A stretch of 64,000 bases of DNA. Origin: PALSA-350 sp963834445. Its GTDB lineage: Bacteria; Acidobacteriota; Terriglobia; Terriglobales; Acidobacteriaceae. The stretch covers positions 992,001-1,056,000 of the forward strand of contig CAWIBU010000003.1 in NCBI GenBank assembly GCA_963834445.1, written 5' to 3'. The notes under the pieces are model-generated. The model was not told the DNA's origin, made no database searches, and worked only from the letters and a program-made list of their open reading frames with translations. Below are positions 16,706 through 25,997 of the stretch, piece by piece. The number at the start of each line of letters is the position of its first letter. Positions within the stretch are counted from its first letter, which is position 1. The translations under genes were made by a program, and so were the position numbers.

Positions 16706-17812
16706 ATGACGACGGAAAGCAAGCAGGAAACGCCCCGCTGGATCGCCGGCATCGAACCTGCCAAAGAGGTTCTTGGCTACACCGGGACCCAGGTACTGGA
16801 GATGGAGTGCAGGCAACAGCCAGAGAGGTTACGAGAGCTACTCGCGGCCTACGCAAACGATTCCGCCATCCTGAGTGAGCTGCAAAAATTCCGCGCGCTG
16901 GCGTCGAAAAGCGGGCCGGTGATGTTTATCGGTATGGGCGCTTCCTATTGCTCTTCCTTCGGCGGATCGGTCCTCTTGCAAACCCACGGTCGCCCATCAT
17001 TTACTGTCGATGCCGGCGAGTGGCTAAACTACGCCTCCTCGGTGTGGGATGACGCAGCCGTCTCTATCCTGCTCACCACTTCCGGCGAGAGCGCCGAGCT
17101 TGTGGAGTTCTTCAAACAGGCCGGCGATCGAGCCCTTGGTCTGATTTGTAACAATCCCGCGAGTGCTTGCTGGCAACTCGCAAGAAATAAGCTCCCGATC
17201 CTGGCCGGACCGGAATACGGCAACGCCACCAAGTCCTACACCAACGCCATGGCGGCCTCCATTATTCTCGCCTCTGAGATGGTGGGGCTTTCATGGAAGC
17301 AGGAGGCAGACCATGCAGCCGCCGTTTTTTCTGCGCATCTGGATCCCATTTTTGCTATGCGTGGTGAGCTGGAGCACTTTTGCCGGGGAGCCGCCAACAT
17401 TGAAGTCGTTGGCCGCGGCGCAGCCTACGGTGGCGCCTTCATGAGCGCACTTTGCATCCGCGAAATGAGCGGCAATCGCGCAGCACCGCATACGGGCGCC
17501 GGCTTCAAGCACGGCCCCAACCTGGATATCGATGCATCGCACGTCGCGATCATCTTTGCCCTGGGCCGGGTCGCTCACCTGGGCATCAAGCTGGCCCACG
17601 AGTGCAACCGTCGCGGAGGCAAAGTCGTGCTCGTCTCCAGCGAAGAACACGCCGCCAGCGAAAAACTGTTTCCTGTCAGAATCGATGCGGTTGCAGAACC
17701 ATGGGAGGGCATTACCTCTCTACTGGTTCCGCAGGCCCTTACCCTGGCGATGGTCGAACGGACGGGCTGCCGCCTGCCGCCGCGCTTCCAATACGGAGTA
17801 ATGGAACAGTAG
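16706..17812 (+). CDS. Double-SIS-domain sugar isomerase/deaminase-like protein
   Basis: A 368-residue protein resembling the isomerase half of glucosamine-6-phosphate synthase (GlmS/AgaS/FrlB type) without a glutaminase domain. SIS domain 1 has the phosphosugar loop FIGMGASYCSSFGG near residue 75 and LLTTSGES near 121. SIS domain 2 contains EVVGRGAAYGGAFMSAL and REMSGNRAAP with FKHGPN. The likely substrate is an amino or ketosamine sugar phosphate. Together with the divergent porter and ROK protein it may form an uptake-phosphorylation-isomerisation set. Start ATG 16706 has GTGGAG upstream. Confidence 0.85.
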   Translation: MTTESKQETPRWIAGIEPAKEVLGYTGTQVLEMECRQQPERLRELLAAYANDSAILSELQKFRALASKSGPVMFIGMGASYCSSFGGSVLLQTHGRPSFTVDAGEWLNYASSVWDDAAVSILLTTSGESAELVEFFKQAGDRALGLICNNPASACWQLARNKLPILAGPEYGNATKSYTNAMAASIILASEMVGLSWKQEADHAAAVFSAHLDPIFAMRGELEHFCRGAANIEVVGRGAAYGGAFMSALCIREMSGNRAAPHTGAGFKHGPNLDIDASHVAIIFALGRVAHLGIKLAHECNRRGGKVVLVSSEEHAASEKLFPVRIDAVAEPWEGITSLLVPQALTLAMVERTGCRLPPRFQYGVMEQ

Positions 17813-17854
17813 GACGTACAGACTACTTCCTGACCGCGATCCAGATGGCCCCAG

Positions 17855-19819
17855 CTAAGGCTCGTGGGGCAACGTAAGCGTGGGGTTTTGATCGAAAAAA
17901 TTGACCGGCCGAATCAGGAAGTCATGCCACAGCGTGGGCATGATCGGCCAGTCTTCCAGCCGAACCACATGGTGGAAACCGAGCGTATACCAGCCGACTA
18001 TATCCGTGTTCTCGATCGAACGGTTGGCCTTGGTCCACTCCGGCAGTCCACGCAGCCCATCGTTGTTGGTGACGTACGTCCCGGCGGCATAGCGTTCCTC
18101 CGGGTCGTAGGGCGTGACCCACATCTGATGCCCAGAGAACGCGCCGACACGCTGTGCCGGGTCTTCGAGCGAAATGCTTGAGACCGCGGTGGCGCCGGGC
18201 ATGATCTCCCATCCGGTGGGATATCCACGAGCGTCGTGCTGCGTGGGATTGATGAAATGCCACATCGCCGGATGGCGCAAGTCGATGTCAAGAATCGCGT
18301 CCTTCTCGGTATGCGCAATCGACGATTGTGCCGCCCAGATGATCTTCCGCGAACTGCCGGAAAGCGGCTCCTGCACCAGACGATCCACCATGAAGCTGTT
18401 GTTGGGGCCATCGACATCGAGATCCAGCCGGTAAGAGAAATAGTGATCGTGATTGACCGCCACTAGATTCGCGGCAACCAGGGTGCCGTTTTCGAGCTTT
18501 CCTGGCCCGTCGCTCATTGTGGGCGCTACTATTTGCTCTTTCACCCCCTTGGTCTCGACGATGCCGGTCGCGCCCACCGCTACCCGGATGGTGCCATCCT
18601 GCTGAAATATCCAATCGAGCATGTAGTCATAGTTCCCCGCGACCGCGGCCGTGCGCAGCACAAGTTCACGGCTGGGCCGGCCGCTGATCACATTCCCTTC
18701 CAGGTGCCTCCACGCCGGGCTATCGGTCGCGTGTTCAAAAAGGCAGGCGAGTTGCGGCTTTAACACCGGGGCGCCGGCATCCGAAGGCACGAGACCGGTA
18801 AAGTATTGCGCATGGGCCGGGCAATCGTCGGGGCCTACCGGCTTGATCAAACCGCCGAGAAGAAACTCGCCGGCATCTACGAAAGCGCGCGAGTTCCAGC
18901 CCTCATCGGGATCCATGTAAGGCACATACATCTCAGAGAGCGAGCCCTCATACATGACGGAACGTAGCTTGTTCCCATCCTGGTAGCTCACTTGATTGAT
19001 CACGGCGCCAACTCGCGGATCCAACCGGAAACGAAAGTGCCAGTTTTGCCATACCACCTCACCCTTGTCGATGATATAGCCCGGGCCGAGAGGCTGGGTC
19101 ACCAGCAACGGCTTCGTACCCGCGCGCGGCGTAGCATCCGCCTCCTCGTAATCGATATTTCCCTGCGGCGCAGGCACGGGTTCGTTGTCGACCACCTTGA
19201 GCACTTTCTCGCTGGTAAGGTCGGCAAGGATATAAACCCCTTCAATCGCCCGGCCCCACGGATGATAGACACCGTGCGAATCGGTGCATGCGCCAAAGCC
19301 AACCCGGCTGCTCGTCTGTTCAGGAAAAATCATCCATGTAATAGGAATCGGCTCGCAGCGCACGCCTGATAGATCCGTAACCCCGTGGCGCTTGAGCGCG
19401 GCAATAACCCGCGGGTCCTTCTTGACAACGTCATTCATGGTGTCAAGCTCCGTCTCGGTAATGGGTGCCTGAACCCCGGGAACCTGGTTATAGAACTCGA
19501 GTTTGCGAGCTACGATGTCAACGCGGGCCTCAATCGTCTTGCCCCCGTCTTCGAGAATTACATCGGCTTCGCGCGGGATTGGATCGCCCTCTTTCCAGGC
19601 GAGCACCTTATCTTTCGATGGTTCGTGCAACAGCAGGCTGGAGAAAAGCGTCTTGTCCGTCAAGCGGCCACTCTGTTGCAACACGTCATGGACTGTCCAA
19701 TACTCATCGGTGGTAAGAGCGTCCAACGGATGATAGGGCACTCTGCTTTGGGCACCGGCGGAACCGGCAAGACACAGCAACAGGATCACGCCAAAGAAAC
19801 CAGACTTCATGCTCGTCAT
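17855..19819 (-). CDS. Secreted copper-containing primary amine oxidase
   Basis: A 654-residue protein with signal peptide SGFFGVILLLCLAGSAGAQ. All catalytic elements are visible: NYDY at 396-399, where Tyr397 is the topaquinone precursor; the catalytic base Asp315 in FVDAGEFLLG; and copper ligands His457 and His459 (NHDHYFS) with His617 in HHVVRLEDWPIMP. The N2/N3 domains occupy the first 220 residues. It oxidises primary amines to aldehydes, ammonia and hydrogen peroxide in the periplasm. It stands alone, convergent with the SIS gene (42 bp) and divergent from the ROK regulator. The aldehyde dehydrogenase at 28.6 kb could act downstream, but is not linked. Confidence 0.95.
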   Translation of the reverse strand: MTSMKSGFFGVILLLCLAGSAGAQSRVPYHPLDALTTDEYWTVHDVLQQSGRLTDKTLFSSLLLHEPSKDKVLAWKEGDPIPREADVILEDGGKTIEARVDIVARKLEFYNQVPGVQAPITETELDTMNDVVKKDPRVIAALKRHGVTDLSGVRCEPIPITWMIFPEQTSSRVGFGACTDSHGVYHPWGRAIEGVYILADLTSEKVLKVVDNEPVPAPQGNIDYEEADATPRAGTKPLLVTQPLGPGYIIDKGEVVWQNWHFRFRLDPRVGAVINQVSYQDGNKLRSVMYEGSLSEMYVPYMDPDEGWNSRAFVDAGEFLLGGLIKPVGPDDCPAHAQYFTGLVPSDAGAPVLKPQLACLFEHATDSPAWRHLEGNVISGRPSRELVLRTAAVAGNYDYMLDWIFQQDGTIRVAVGATGIVETKGVKEQIVAPTMSDGPGKLENGTLVAANLVAVNHDHYFSYRLDLDVDGPNNSFMVDRLVQEPLSGSSRKIIWAAQSSIAHTEKDAILDIDLRHPAMWHFINPTQHDARGYPTGWEIMPGATAVSSISLEDPAQRVGAFSGHQMWVTPYDPEERYAAGTYVTNNDGLRGLPEWTKANRSIENTDIVGWYTLGFHHVVRLEDWPIMPTLWHDFLIRPVNFFDQNPTLTLPHEP

Positions 19820-19970
19820 GAGTTGTGAGACCCTCCCGGAAATTGCCTGTTGCAGTTAGCGTGCCCATCCTAACACACTTCATAATCTTTCATTACAATG
19901 ATCGGCATCTGTCTGAGGATACAAGCCGTCAGGAGATGGTATAAAAAGGAATTGCGTTGCGTGCACCGGG

Positions 19971-21251
19971 ATGCGATTCGCCTGCCGGATGAAACGTCCC
20001 GTTCACCAAAGATTTTCTCCCAGACATTCAAGTCGGTTTTCATTGAAGAACGAACTCATCCCGGTCGGCCGGCCCTCACTTCTCCGTCATACCAACGCGC
20101 TTCGCGTGCTGAAGCTTCTGCGCGAGACCGGTTCCTGTTCAAAAGCGGACCTGGTTCGTGCCTCTGGCCTCAGCGCGCCGACCATCACCAACGTAGTTGG
20201 CGACCTGTTGGCGGCGGACCTGATCAAACCTCTGGGCGAGGGCGAATCCAACGGCGGCCGCCCCCCGGACATGATTTCCTTCAAGGCGGAGCGCGGCTGC
20301 GTGGTCGCCGTGAAGATTACCGCAGATAGTGTTTCCTTCCTGATGGTGGACCTGAACGGCAAGCAGCTCGACACGCAGGAAATACCGCTCGCCGGACGCA
20401 AAACAACGCCGGACGCTATTTGTCTCTTGATTGGTGAGGAAGTGCGGCGGCTGCTGCGCAAGCACAAGAAGAAGCGGGAACAGATGCTGGTGTTGGTGGT
20501 AAGCGTGCCGGCCATTACCAATGTGGATGAAGGCATAGTGCTTTCGATCAGCACTCTTGAAAACTGGCGTTCTGTGCCGCTACGCGCCAAGCTGCAGAAG
20601 ATCGTTGACTGCCTGGTGATCATTGAAAACGACACCAATCTCGCCGCCCTGGGTGAGCGGTTTCGCGGCGCCGCGCAGGCAGAAGAATCGTTCATCCTGA
20701 TTCACATCGGGCCCAATGTAGGCGCAGGGATTGTGCTTGGCGGCCAGATCTATCACGGGTCCCAATGGTCGGCGGGCGAAATCGCTTATCTGCGTCTGCC
20801 GAATACTTCGCGCAAGCGACCAACCCTTCACGAGTTCGGCGAGCTCGAAACCGTGCTCACCAGCTCGGGCATTCTCGAGAGTTGGCAAGAAGCGAGAAAA
20901 AAATCAGCGACCGACGACAGCCAGGAAAAGATTGACGCTCGGGGAGTTCTGGATTTGGCGCAAGCCGGGGACGTGCGTGCTGAAAAAATTGTTCAGCACC
21001 GGGCCGGCATCGTGGCCGACATCATCGTGAACTTGTCTCTCATCTTAAACCCCGGCCTGATTTTGCTCGAAGGCGAAATCGGCAGCCATCCAGTGCTCAT
21101 CGGCAGTGTGCAAAAGCAACTGCAGGAGAGCGAGTTTGCGGTCACCAAGATTGGCGCCGGTCAACTTGGCAGCACCTCTGTGTTGTGGGGAGCGATTGCC
21201 ATTGCACTGGAAAAAATTCCCTCGGTCTTGCTGCCCCAGCCAACGAACTAG
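19971..21251 (+). CDS. ROK family transcriptional regulator (NagC/XylR type)
   Basis: A 426-residue protein with an N-terminal winged HTH (about 38-90: NALRVLKLLRETGSCSKADL, then SGLSAPTITNVVGDLL) fused to a ROK effector domain with IENDTNLAALGE and GAGIVLGG. As in the ROK protein at 14.2 kb, the cysteine zinc site is absent (GEIAYLRLPNTS). Such proteins repress sugar genes and release DNA when bound to a sugar or sugar phosphate. Start could instead be ATG 19989. It is divergent from the amine oxidase and overlaps the convergent PQQ dehydrogenase frame by 110 nt. Confidence 0.88.
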   Translation: MRFACRMKRPVHQRFSPRHSSRFSLKNELIPVGRPSLLRHTNALRVLKLLRETGSCSKADLVRASGLSAPTITNVVGDLLAADLIKPLGEGESNGGRPPDMISFKAERGCVVAVKITADSVSFLMVDLNGKQLDTQEIPLAGRKTTPDAICLLIGEEVRRLLRKHKKKREQMLVLVVSVPAITNVDEGIVLSISTLENWRSVPLRAKLQKIVDCLVIIENDTNLAALGERFRGAAQAEESFILIHIGPNVGAGIVLGGQIYHGSQWSAGEIAYLRLPNTSRKRPTLHEFGELETVLTSSGILESWQEARKKSATDDSQEKIDARGVLDLAQAGDVRAEKIVQHRAGIVADIIVNLSLILNPGLILLEGEIGSHPVLIGSVQKQLQESEFAVTKIGAGQLGSTSVLWGAIAIALEKIPSVLLPQPTN

Positions 21252-23355
21252 CTCGCAAAGCAAACGCGATATACGTGCTGCCGGAATGTGCCTTCGGATC
21301 CTTGCCTCCGCCACTCGCGATAACCACGTATTGCTTGCCGTCGACCATGTAGGTTGCCGGGGTGGCGACGCCGGCAAAGGGCAAGACCGTCTCCCAAAGC
21401 AGCTTGCCGGTCATGCTGTCGAACGCTCTGAATTTTTTGTCGTAGACCGTCGCGCCGATAAATAAGAGATTGCCTGCAGTCACGATCGGGCCGCCATAAT
21501 TTTCTGACCCGGTGCCGGTTACGCCCTTCGCCGCAAGCTCCGGATATTCACCCAGCGGGATCTTCCAAAGGTAACGGCCGCTGTTCAGGTCAATCGCATT
21601 CAGGGTGCCCCACGGCGGCGTGATTGCCGGGTACCCCTCGGCATCCACGAAGTCGCGGGAGCCGGTGACTTCATACTTCATGCTGGCGCCATCGGCCCCA
21701 CTCGAGTAAATCGCTCCCTTATCGGGATCGGAAGAATTTGTTTCCACCTGACCCGACAGAAACTGGATCAGGGCCTGTAGATGCGCGTCACGCAGATTTG
21801 GAAACGACGGCATGCGTCCTCCACCCTGGGTAATCCTGACGGCAATCTGCTCCGGCGACAACCGCTTGCCCACGTCAAGTAGCGAGGGATAGGTGGGCGG
21901 AGAACCGGAGCGGTCCTTACCGTGGCAAATGCTGCATTGGTTGTGGTAAATCCGCTCCCCCGTGCTCCCGGTCGGCTTGTTCTCTGTCAGGCCGAGCACA
22001 CACGCCTCCTCATTTGCGTTGACGAAGATCACGCCGCGGGTGCGATCCACGGCCGGTCCGCCCCATTCCGCACCACCGAGAAAACAGGGAAAGACCACCG
22101 TCTCCTGATGAAGACCGATCGGAAAAAACTGACCGCCGCTTTGGAATGTCGCAAATTCCTTCACTGCGGCCGCGTGCGCTTCCGGCGTACGCGTAGTCAG
22201 CAAATCCTGCGTCAGCATCTGTCGTGTGAACGGCGCCGGCACGGTAGGCGAAGGCTGCGTGGGAGAGAGAACTTCTCCTGGCACCTCACTGGGCGGGTAA
22301 GGCCGTTCTTCAATCGGAAACAGCGGCTTACCGTTGGTCCGATCAAATAGATAAAGCACACCCTGCTTGGTGGTTTGCGCTACCGCGTCCACGCAACTGC
22401 CATTGTGCCTCACAGAAAGCAAAGCAGGCGGCGACGGAAAATCACGGTCCCAAATGTCATGATGGACACCTTGAAAATGCCACAGACGCTTCCCCGTTCT
22501 GGCATCCAGCGCCAGCAGCGTATCGGCAAACAGATCGTTGCCCACGCGATCCGCTCCATAAAAATCAAAGACCGCGGAGCCCGTAGGTACGTAGACAATG
22601 CCGCGTTGTTCATCAAGCGCCATGCCCGCCCAGTTGTTCGCGGCGCCGGCGCTTTTCCATGCCTCGGCAGGCCAGGTGGAATAACCAAACTCGCCCGGAT
22701 GAGGAATGGTATGGAACGTCCAGCGAAGCGCGCCCGTGCGTAGGTCAAACGCGCGAATGTCCCCAGGCGGCGCAGGGTACGTCTCTGGATTGCGACCGCC
22801 GACAATGATCACATCCTGATAAACAATGCCGGGGCTGGTCAGGTCGACGGACTGCGCAAGGTAGTCGCCCCGCAGCCCCTTGCGCAGATCGATTCTTCCC
22901 TGTTCACCGAAGGAAAGAATGGCTTTGCCGGTCTGCGCGTCGAGTGCATAGAGATAATGCGTCACGCCGGCCAGCACACGGCCGTGCCAATAGGCCAGGC
23001 CGCGCGCCGGCTGCGTACTGCGCACTCCAGAGTCAAAGGTCCACAGCAGCCTGCCGGTCGCGGCGTCGAGCGCGATTACCTTTTGCGAAGCGGTATACGC
23101 AAAGAGCGTTCGCCCTACAATGATCGGGCTGGTTTCTAACCCGCCCTCGTCAGCCGCGTCAAACTTCCACGCCTCTTTGAGCCGCTGCACATTGGTTCGA
23201 TTGATTTGCGCAAGAGAAGAGTAATGGTCGCCCTCGGCCTGTCCGCCATACACGGGCCAATCCAGGCGGGGTGGTGAAGGCGGGTTATTGCAGACCTGGG
23301 CGAAGCCGCCAAGCACTAAGCCAAAGAGCGCCGTCAACAATAAGCCGCCGTTCAT
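21142..23355 (-). CDS. PQQ-dependent dehydrogenase with internal cytochrome c motif
   Basis: A 737-residue secreted quinoprotein. Signal peptide GGLLLTALFGLVLGGFAQ is followed by an eight-bladed PQQ propeller with repeated blades such as ALDAATGRLLWTF, AFDLRTGALRWTF, ALDARTGKRLWHF and AFDSMTGKLLWET. A haem c module is inserted near the end: CSICH at 474-478 with Met515 in GGGRMPSF as the likely axial ligand. This matches the quinoprotein glucose/alcohol dehydrogenase group with an embedded cytochrome, oxidising sugars or alcohols in the periplasm. The normal end appears to be near FAL at about residue 700; the last 36 codons run antisense through the ROK gene. The last gene of the 27.4-21.1 kb operon, 37 bp after the ThuA gene. 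Confidence 0.9.
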   Translation of the reverse strand: MNGGLLLTALFGLVLGGFAQVCNNPPSPPRLDWPVYGGQAEGDHYSSLAQINRTNVQRLKEAWKFDAADEGGLETSPIIVGRTLFAYTASQKVIALDAATGRLLWTFDSGVRSTQPARGLAYWHGRVLAGVTHYLYALDAQTGKAILSFGEQGRIDLRKGLRGDYLAQSVDLTSPGIVYQDVIIVGGRNPETYPAPPGDIRAFDLRTGALRWTFHTIPHPGEFGYSTWPAEAWKSAGAANNWAGMALDEQRGIVYVPTGSAVFDFYGADRVGNDLFADTLLALDARTGKRLWHFQGVHHDIWDRDFPSPPALLSVRHNGSCVDAVAQTTKQGVLYLFDRTNGKPLFPIEERPYPPSEVPGEVLSPTQPSPTVPAPFTRQMLTQDLLTTRTPEAHAAAVKEFATFQSGGQFFPIGLHQETVVFPCFLGGAEWGGPAVDRTRGVIFVNANEEACVLGLTENKPTGSTGERIYHNQCSICHGKDRSGSPPTYPSLLDVGKRLSPEQIAVRITQGGGRMPSFPNLRDAHLQALIQFLSGQVETNSSDPDKGAIYSSGADGASMKYEVTGSRDFVDAEGYPAITPPWGTLNAIDLNSGRYLWKIPLGEYPELAAKGVTGTGSENYGGPIVTAGNLLFIGATVYDKKFRAFDSMTGKLLWETVLPFAGVATPATYMVDGKQYVVIASGGGKDPKAHSGSTYIAFALRASSLAGAARPREFFPVQWQSLPTTQRCCQVDRRQSW

Positions 23356-23392
23356 TCATCTCCGTGCTGCGAACCAGGAGCAACTCGAAATG

Positions 23393-24148
23393 TCACTTCT
23401 TACCCAACAACCACTCAGTCGCATTCTTAATCAGCGTGTTCTGCACTGGGCTGGTGAAGATTTTGTCACCATGCCCCATATTCATATAGACCATTCTGTA
23501 CTGGGTGTTCGTCCACACAACCGGAATATCCCCATACGTCAACAAACCCTTGATACCCAGGGGATAATTGGACGGATCCAGCGTCAGCAACACATGAATA
23601 TGGCTGTCGTCCCGGGGACTGGGCTTCCAGCGATACCATTCGTTGGTAGGCGAAACAAACGTGTCCGGCAGGTTTCGTGTGACCGGGCTGCCGCGGTCAT
23701 CGACCACCAGTTTCGCCGGCAACGGAGGCCAACTGTTCGCGTCAAAAACGCCTCCCCCGAGAAAGGTCAAAAACCACGGCCACTTTGTGGTCTTGTCGTT
23801 ATACGCGGCTACATGAAAGCCAAGCCACGCGCCCCCGTTGGTCATGTAACGCTCAAATGCCTCCCGCTCCGCCGGGCTATGCGCAAACGTGTTGAGCCAG
23901 ATGACCAGCTGGTACTGCTGCAGATTCTTATCGCTCAGGTCTTCCAGATTGGTGGTTGCTTCGAGCGTAAAGTCATCTTTCTGCGCCAGGCCGGCGTAGA
24001 AACGCAGAGCGTCGAGCGCGAAGAGGACATGATCGTTTTCTACATTCAGCGAATAGAAAATCAGCACCTTCGGCCGCTGCGCTTGAGCGCCGCCCATGGA
24101 CCACGCCATCCCCAGGCATAACGCCAGAGCCGTGAGCGAGCGCTTCAC
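23393..24148 (-). CDS. Secreted ThuA-domain protein
   Basis: A 251-residue ThuA protein with signal peptide MKRSLTALALCLGMAWSMGGAQAQ. Conserved stretches include NGGAWLGFHVAAYND, FLGGGVFDANSWPPLPAK, TNEWYRWKPSP and NMGHGDKIF. It is a close paralogue of the protein at 34.8 kb, which has the same WPPLPAKL and GFHVSAYND blocks. Its ATG overlaps the stop of the upstream ThuA gene by 4 nt, so the two are translationally coupled. It may bind or process a sugar oxidised by the PQQ enzyme encoded next. The chemistry is not known. Confidence 0.88.
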   Translation of the reverse strand: MKRSLTALALCLGMAWSMGGAQAQRPKVLIFYSLNVENDHVLFALDALRFYAGLAQKDDFTLEATTNLEDLSDKNLQQYQLVIWLNTFAHSPAEREAFERYMTNGGAWLGFHVAAYNDKTTKWPWFLTFLGGGVFDANSWPPLPAKLVVDDRGSPVTRNLPDTFVSPTNEWYRWKPSPRDDSHIHVLLTLDPSNYPLGIKGLLTYGDIPVVWTNTQYRMVYMNMGHGDKIFTSPVQNTLIKNATEWLLGKK

Positions 24149-24933
24149 TGGCTCGCACCCCAGAAAATCGCATTTTTGAAAAGCTGGGTAAAGTTCTTGT
24201 CCTGCAACAACTCGGCGTGGTGCCCCATGAAGATGTACACGTTACGCGCCTTGAAGCGCGGGTTGGTCCACACCACCGGGTGGTCGCCCATGGTAATCAT
24301 GCTCCTGGGTTGGTAGGTCGATTCATCGACGGTCGCCAGCACATGAACGTTGGACCGGTTCGACCGGCTCCACGTGTACCATTCTTCGTTCTGGATAGAG
24401 AAGGAAGACGGCAGCCCTTTCATCAATGGATGGCTGGGATCATCCACCTTCACCGTCGCGGTCGCCTGCTGTGCGATGTAGCTGGTGTAGCGGATGTCTC
24501 CCATGAAGTGGGACCACCACGGCCACATAGGATACCCATCGAAGTCGCCCAGCAACATGGCGTGGTGAAACCCGATCCAGCCGCCCGTGCCGCGCGTGAT
24601 GTAGCGCTGGAAAGCTTTCTTGGCCACAGGCGTCCAGCGGTAAGGCGGATAGTTCAGCTGGATAAATAAGCGGTACTTGGCCAGAAACGCGTCGTTGATT
24701 GGATCGGTATTTGTGATGTAGTCGACTGCAAAATCATTCTCAGCCGCCAGTTGATTCAGCCATATTTTGGCTGCCGCGACAAAAGCGCTGTGATCCCCAG
24801 GGCCAGGCTCTGCGATGGCCACCACACGAAACCTGACCGGATGGCCAGTTGTATCCGCGGCATGCGCCGCGAGCGACGCGAAACCAACCAGCAACAAGCC
24901 AAGCAGCTTGCAAATAAAACTTCGTCGACTCAT
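24145..24933 (-). CDS. Secreted ThuA-domain protein (second member of the pair)
   Basis: A 262-residue ThuA protein with signal peptide SFICKLLGLLLVGFASLAAHA. Marks: RFRVVAIAEPGPGDHSAF, GGWIGFHHAMLLGDFDGYP, FMGDIRYTSYIA and YIFMGHHAELL. It belongs to a different ThuA subgroup from its 23.4-kb neighbour and has WWSHFMGD in place of the FLGGGVF block. The gene overlaps both neighbours by 4 nt (ATGA type), pointing to a tightly coupled set of YncE, ThuA and ThuA. Confidence 0.87.
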   Translation of the reverse strand: MSRRSFICKLLGLLLVGFASLAAHAADTTGHPVRFRVVAIAEPGPGDHSAFVAAAKIWLNQLAAENDFAVDYITNTDPINDAFLAKYRLFIQLNYPPYRWTPVAKKAFQRYITRGTGGWIGFHHAMLLGDFDGYPMWPWWSHFMGDIRYTSYIAQQATATVKVDDPSHPLMKGLPSSFSIQNEEWYTWSRSNRSNVHVLATVDESTYQPRSMITMGDHPVVWTNPRFKARNVYIFMGHHAELLQDKNFTQLFKNAIFWGASQ

Positions 24934-25979
24934 CGGATCACCGTAACGTTGTTGCTACTGTAGTTGCTGACATACACCAAGTGCCTGGACTCATCGATCG
25001 CGAAGGCGTAAGGAATCGTGCCCACCTCGACTTTTCTGGAAATAATATTCGTCCTGCCGTCGATCACGCTCACCGTGCCTGCGCGCTGGTTGGCAACATA
25101 GATCTGACCGGTCTGGTCGTCGACGGCAATTGCCTGCGGATGCGTCCCTAAATCGACGGTCTTCGCGACCGCGCCACTGGCGCCATCGATCACCGCCATC
25201 GTGTCGTTGCCGTAGCTCAGAACGTAGGCCTTGTTCTGAGCAGGATTTACCTCAACCGCAAACGGAATTGCGCCCACGCTCACCGTGGTCGTGGCATTAG
25301 TAGCACCCTGAATAATGGTCACGCTGGCGCTATCCTCATTCACCGCATAGATCTTGTCCGCTTTGGGGTCGACGGCAATCGCCCAGCAATGCTTTCCCGT
25401 ACCCACCGTGGCCGTAGTCCCGGTCGCTCCATCAATCACGGTGACGCTCTCGCTTCCGTAGTTCACCGTGTACACCTTGTTGGTTACTGGATTGAGGGCG
25501 ATGCCGCGTGGACCTTGCCCCACCTGGATCGTAGAGGTCGCGTTGGTCGCGCCATCAATCACGGTGACGCTGTGATCGAAATTGTTGGCCGCGTAAATCT
25601 TGTTCGTCGCTGTATTGATTACCAACGCCTGGGGATAGCTGCCCGTGTGGACCGTTGCTCTGAGTACATTCGTGGCTCCGTCGATGACCGAGACCGAATC
25701 CGCGCCAGAGTTTGTCACATACGCGAGGTTTGTCACCGGGTTGACGGCAACGGCTTCCGGGCGATCCTCCACGTTGAGCGTGGTCACTGCATGCGTTGCC
25801 TCATCAAGGATGCTTACGGAGTTATCGCCGTGGTTCACCACGTAGATCTTGTTGGTTGTGGGGTTTACGGCGACGGCAATCGGCGTCTTGCCGACGGCAA
25901 ATGTTTGCGCCAGAGACGTGAGCGGCAGAAGGATGTTGGCGACTAGCATCACCACAGTGCGAAGGTTTGGCAGGATCAT
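24930..25979 (-). CDS. Secreted YncE-family beta-propeller
   Basis: A 349-residue seven-bladed propeller with signal peptide LRTVVMLVANILLPLTSLAQ. Each blade of about 42 residues repeats the pattern PxAVAVNPxTNKIYVVNxG..SVSVIDGATN. YncE propellers bind ligands or DNA loosely and are often used as periplasmic scaffold proteins; no enzymatic residues can be named. The 4-nt overlap with the downstream ThuA gene and the 18-nt gap to the PHM-like gene place it in the middle of an operon. A second YncE is paired with a second ThuA at 33.7-35.5 kb. Confidence 0.9.
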   Translation of the reverse strand: MILPNLRTVVMLVANILLPLTSLAQTFAVGKTPIAVAVNPTTNKIYVVNHGDNSVSILDEATHAVTTLNVEDRPEAVAVNPVTNLAYVTNSGADSVSVIDGATNVLRATVHTGSYPQALVINTATNKIYAANNFDHSVTVIDGATNATSTIQVGQGPRGIALNPVTNKVYTVNYGSESVTVIDGATGTTATVGTGKHCWAIAVDPKADKIYAVNEDSASVTIIQGATNATTTVSVGAIPFAVEVNPAQNKAYVLSYGNDTMAVIDGASGAVAKTVDLGTHPQAIAVDDQTGQIYVANQRAGTVSVIDGRTNIISRKVEVGTIPYAFAIDESRHLVYVSNYSSNNVTVIR

Positions 25980-25997
25980 TCTTGCAGCCGGTATTTG

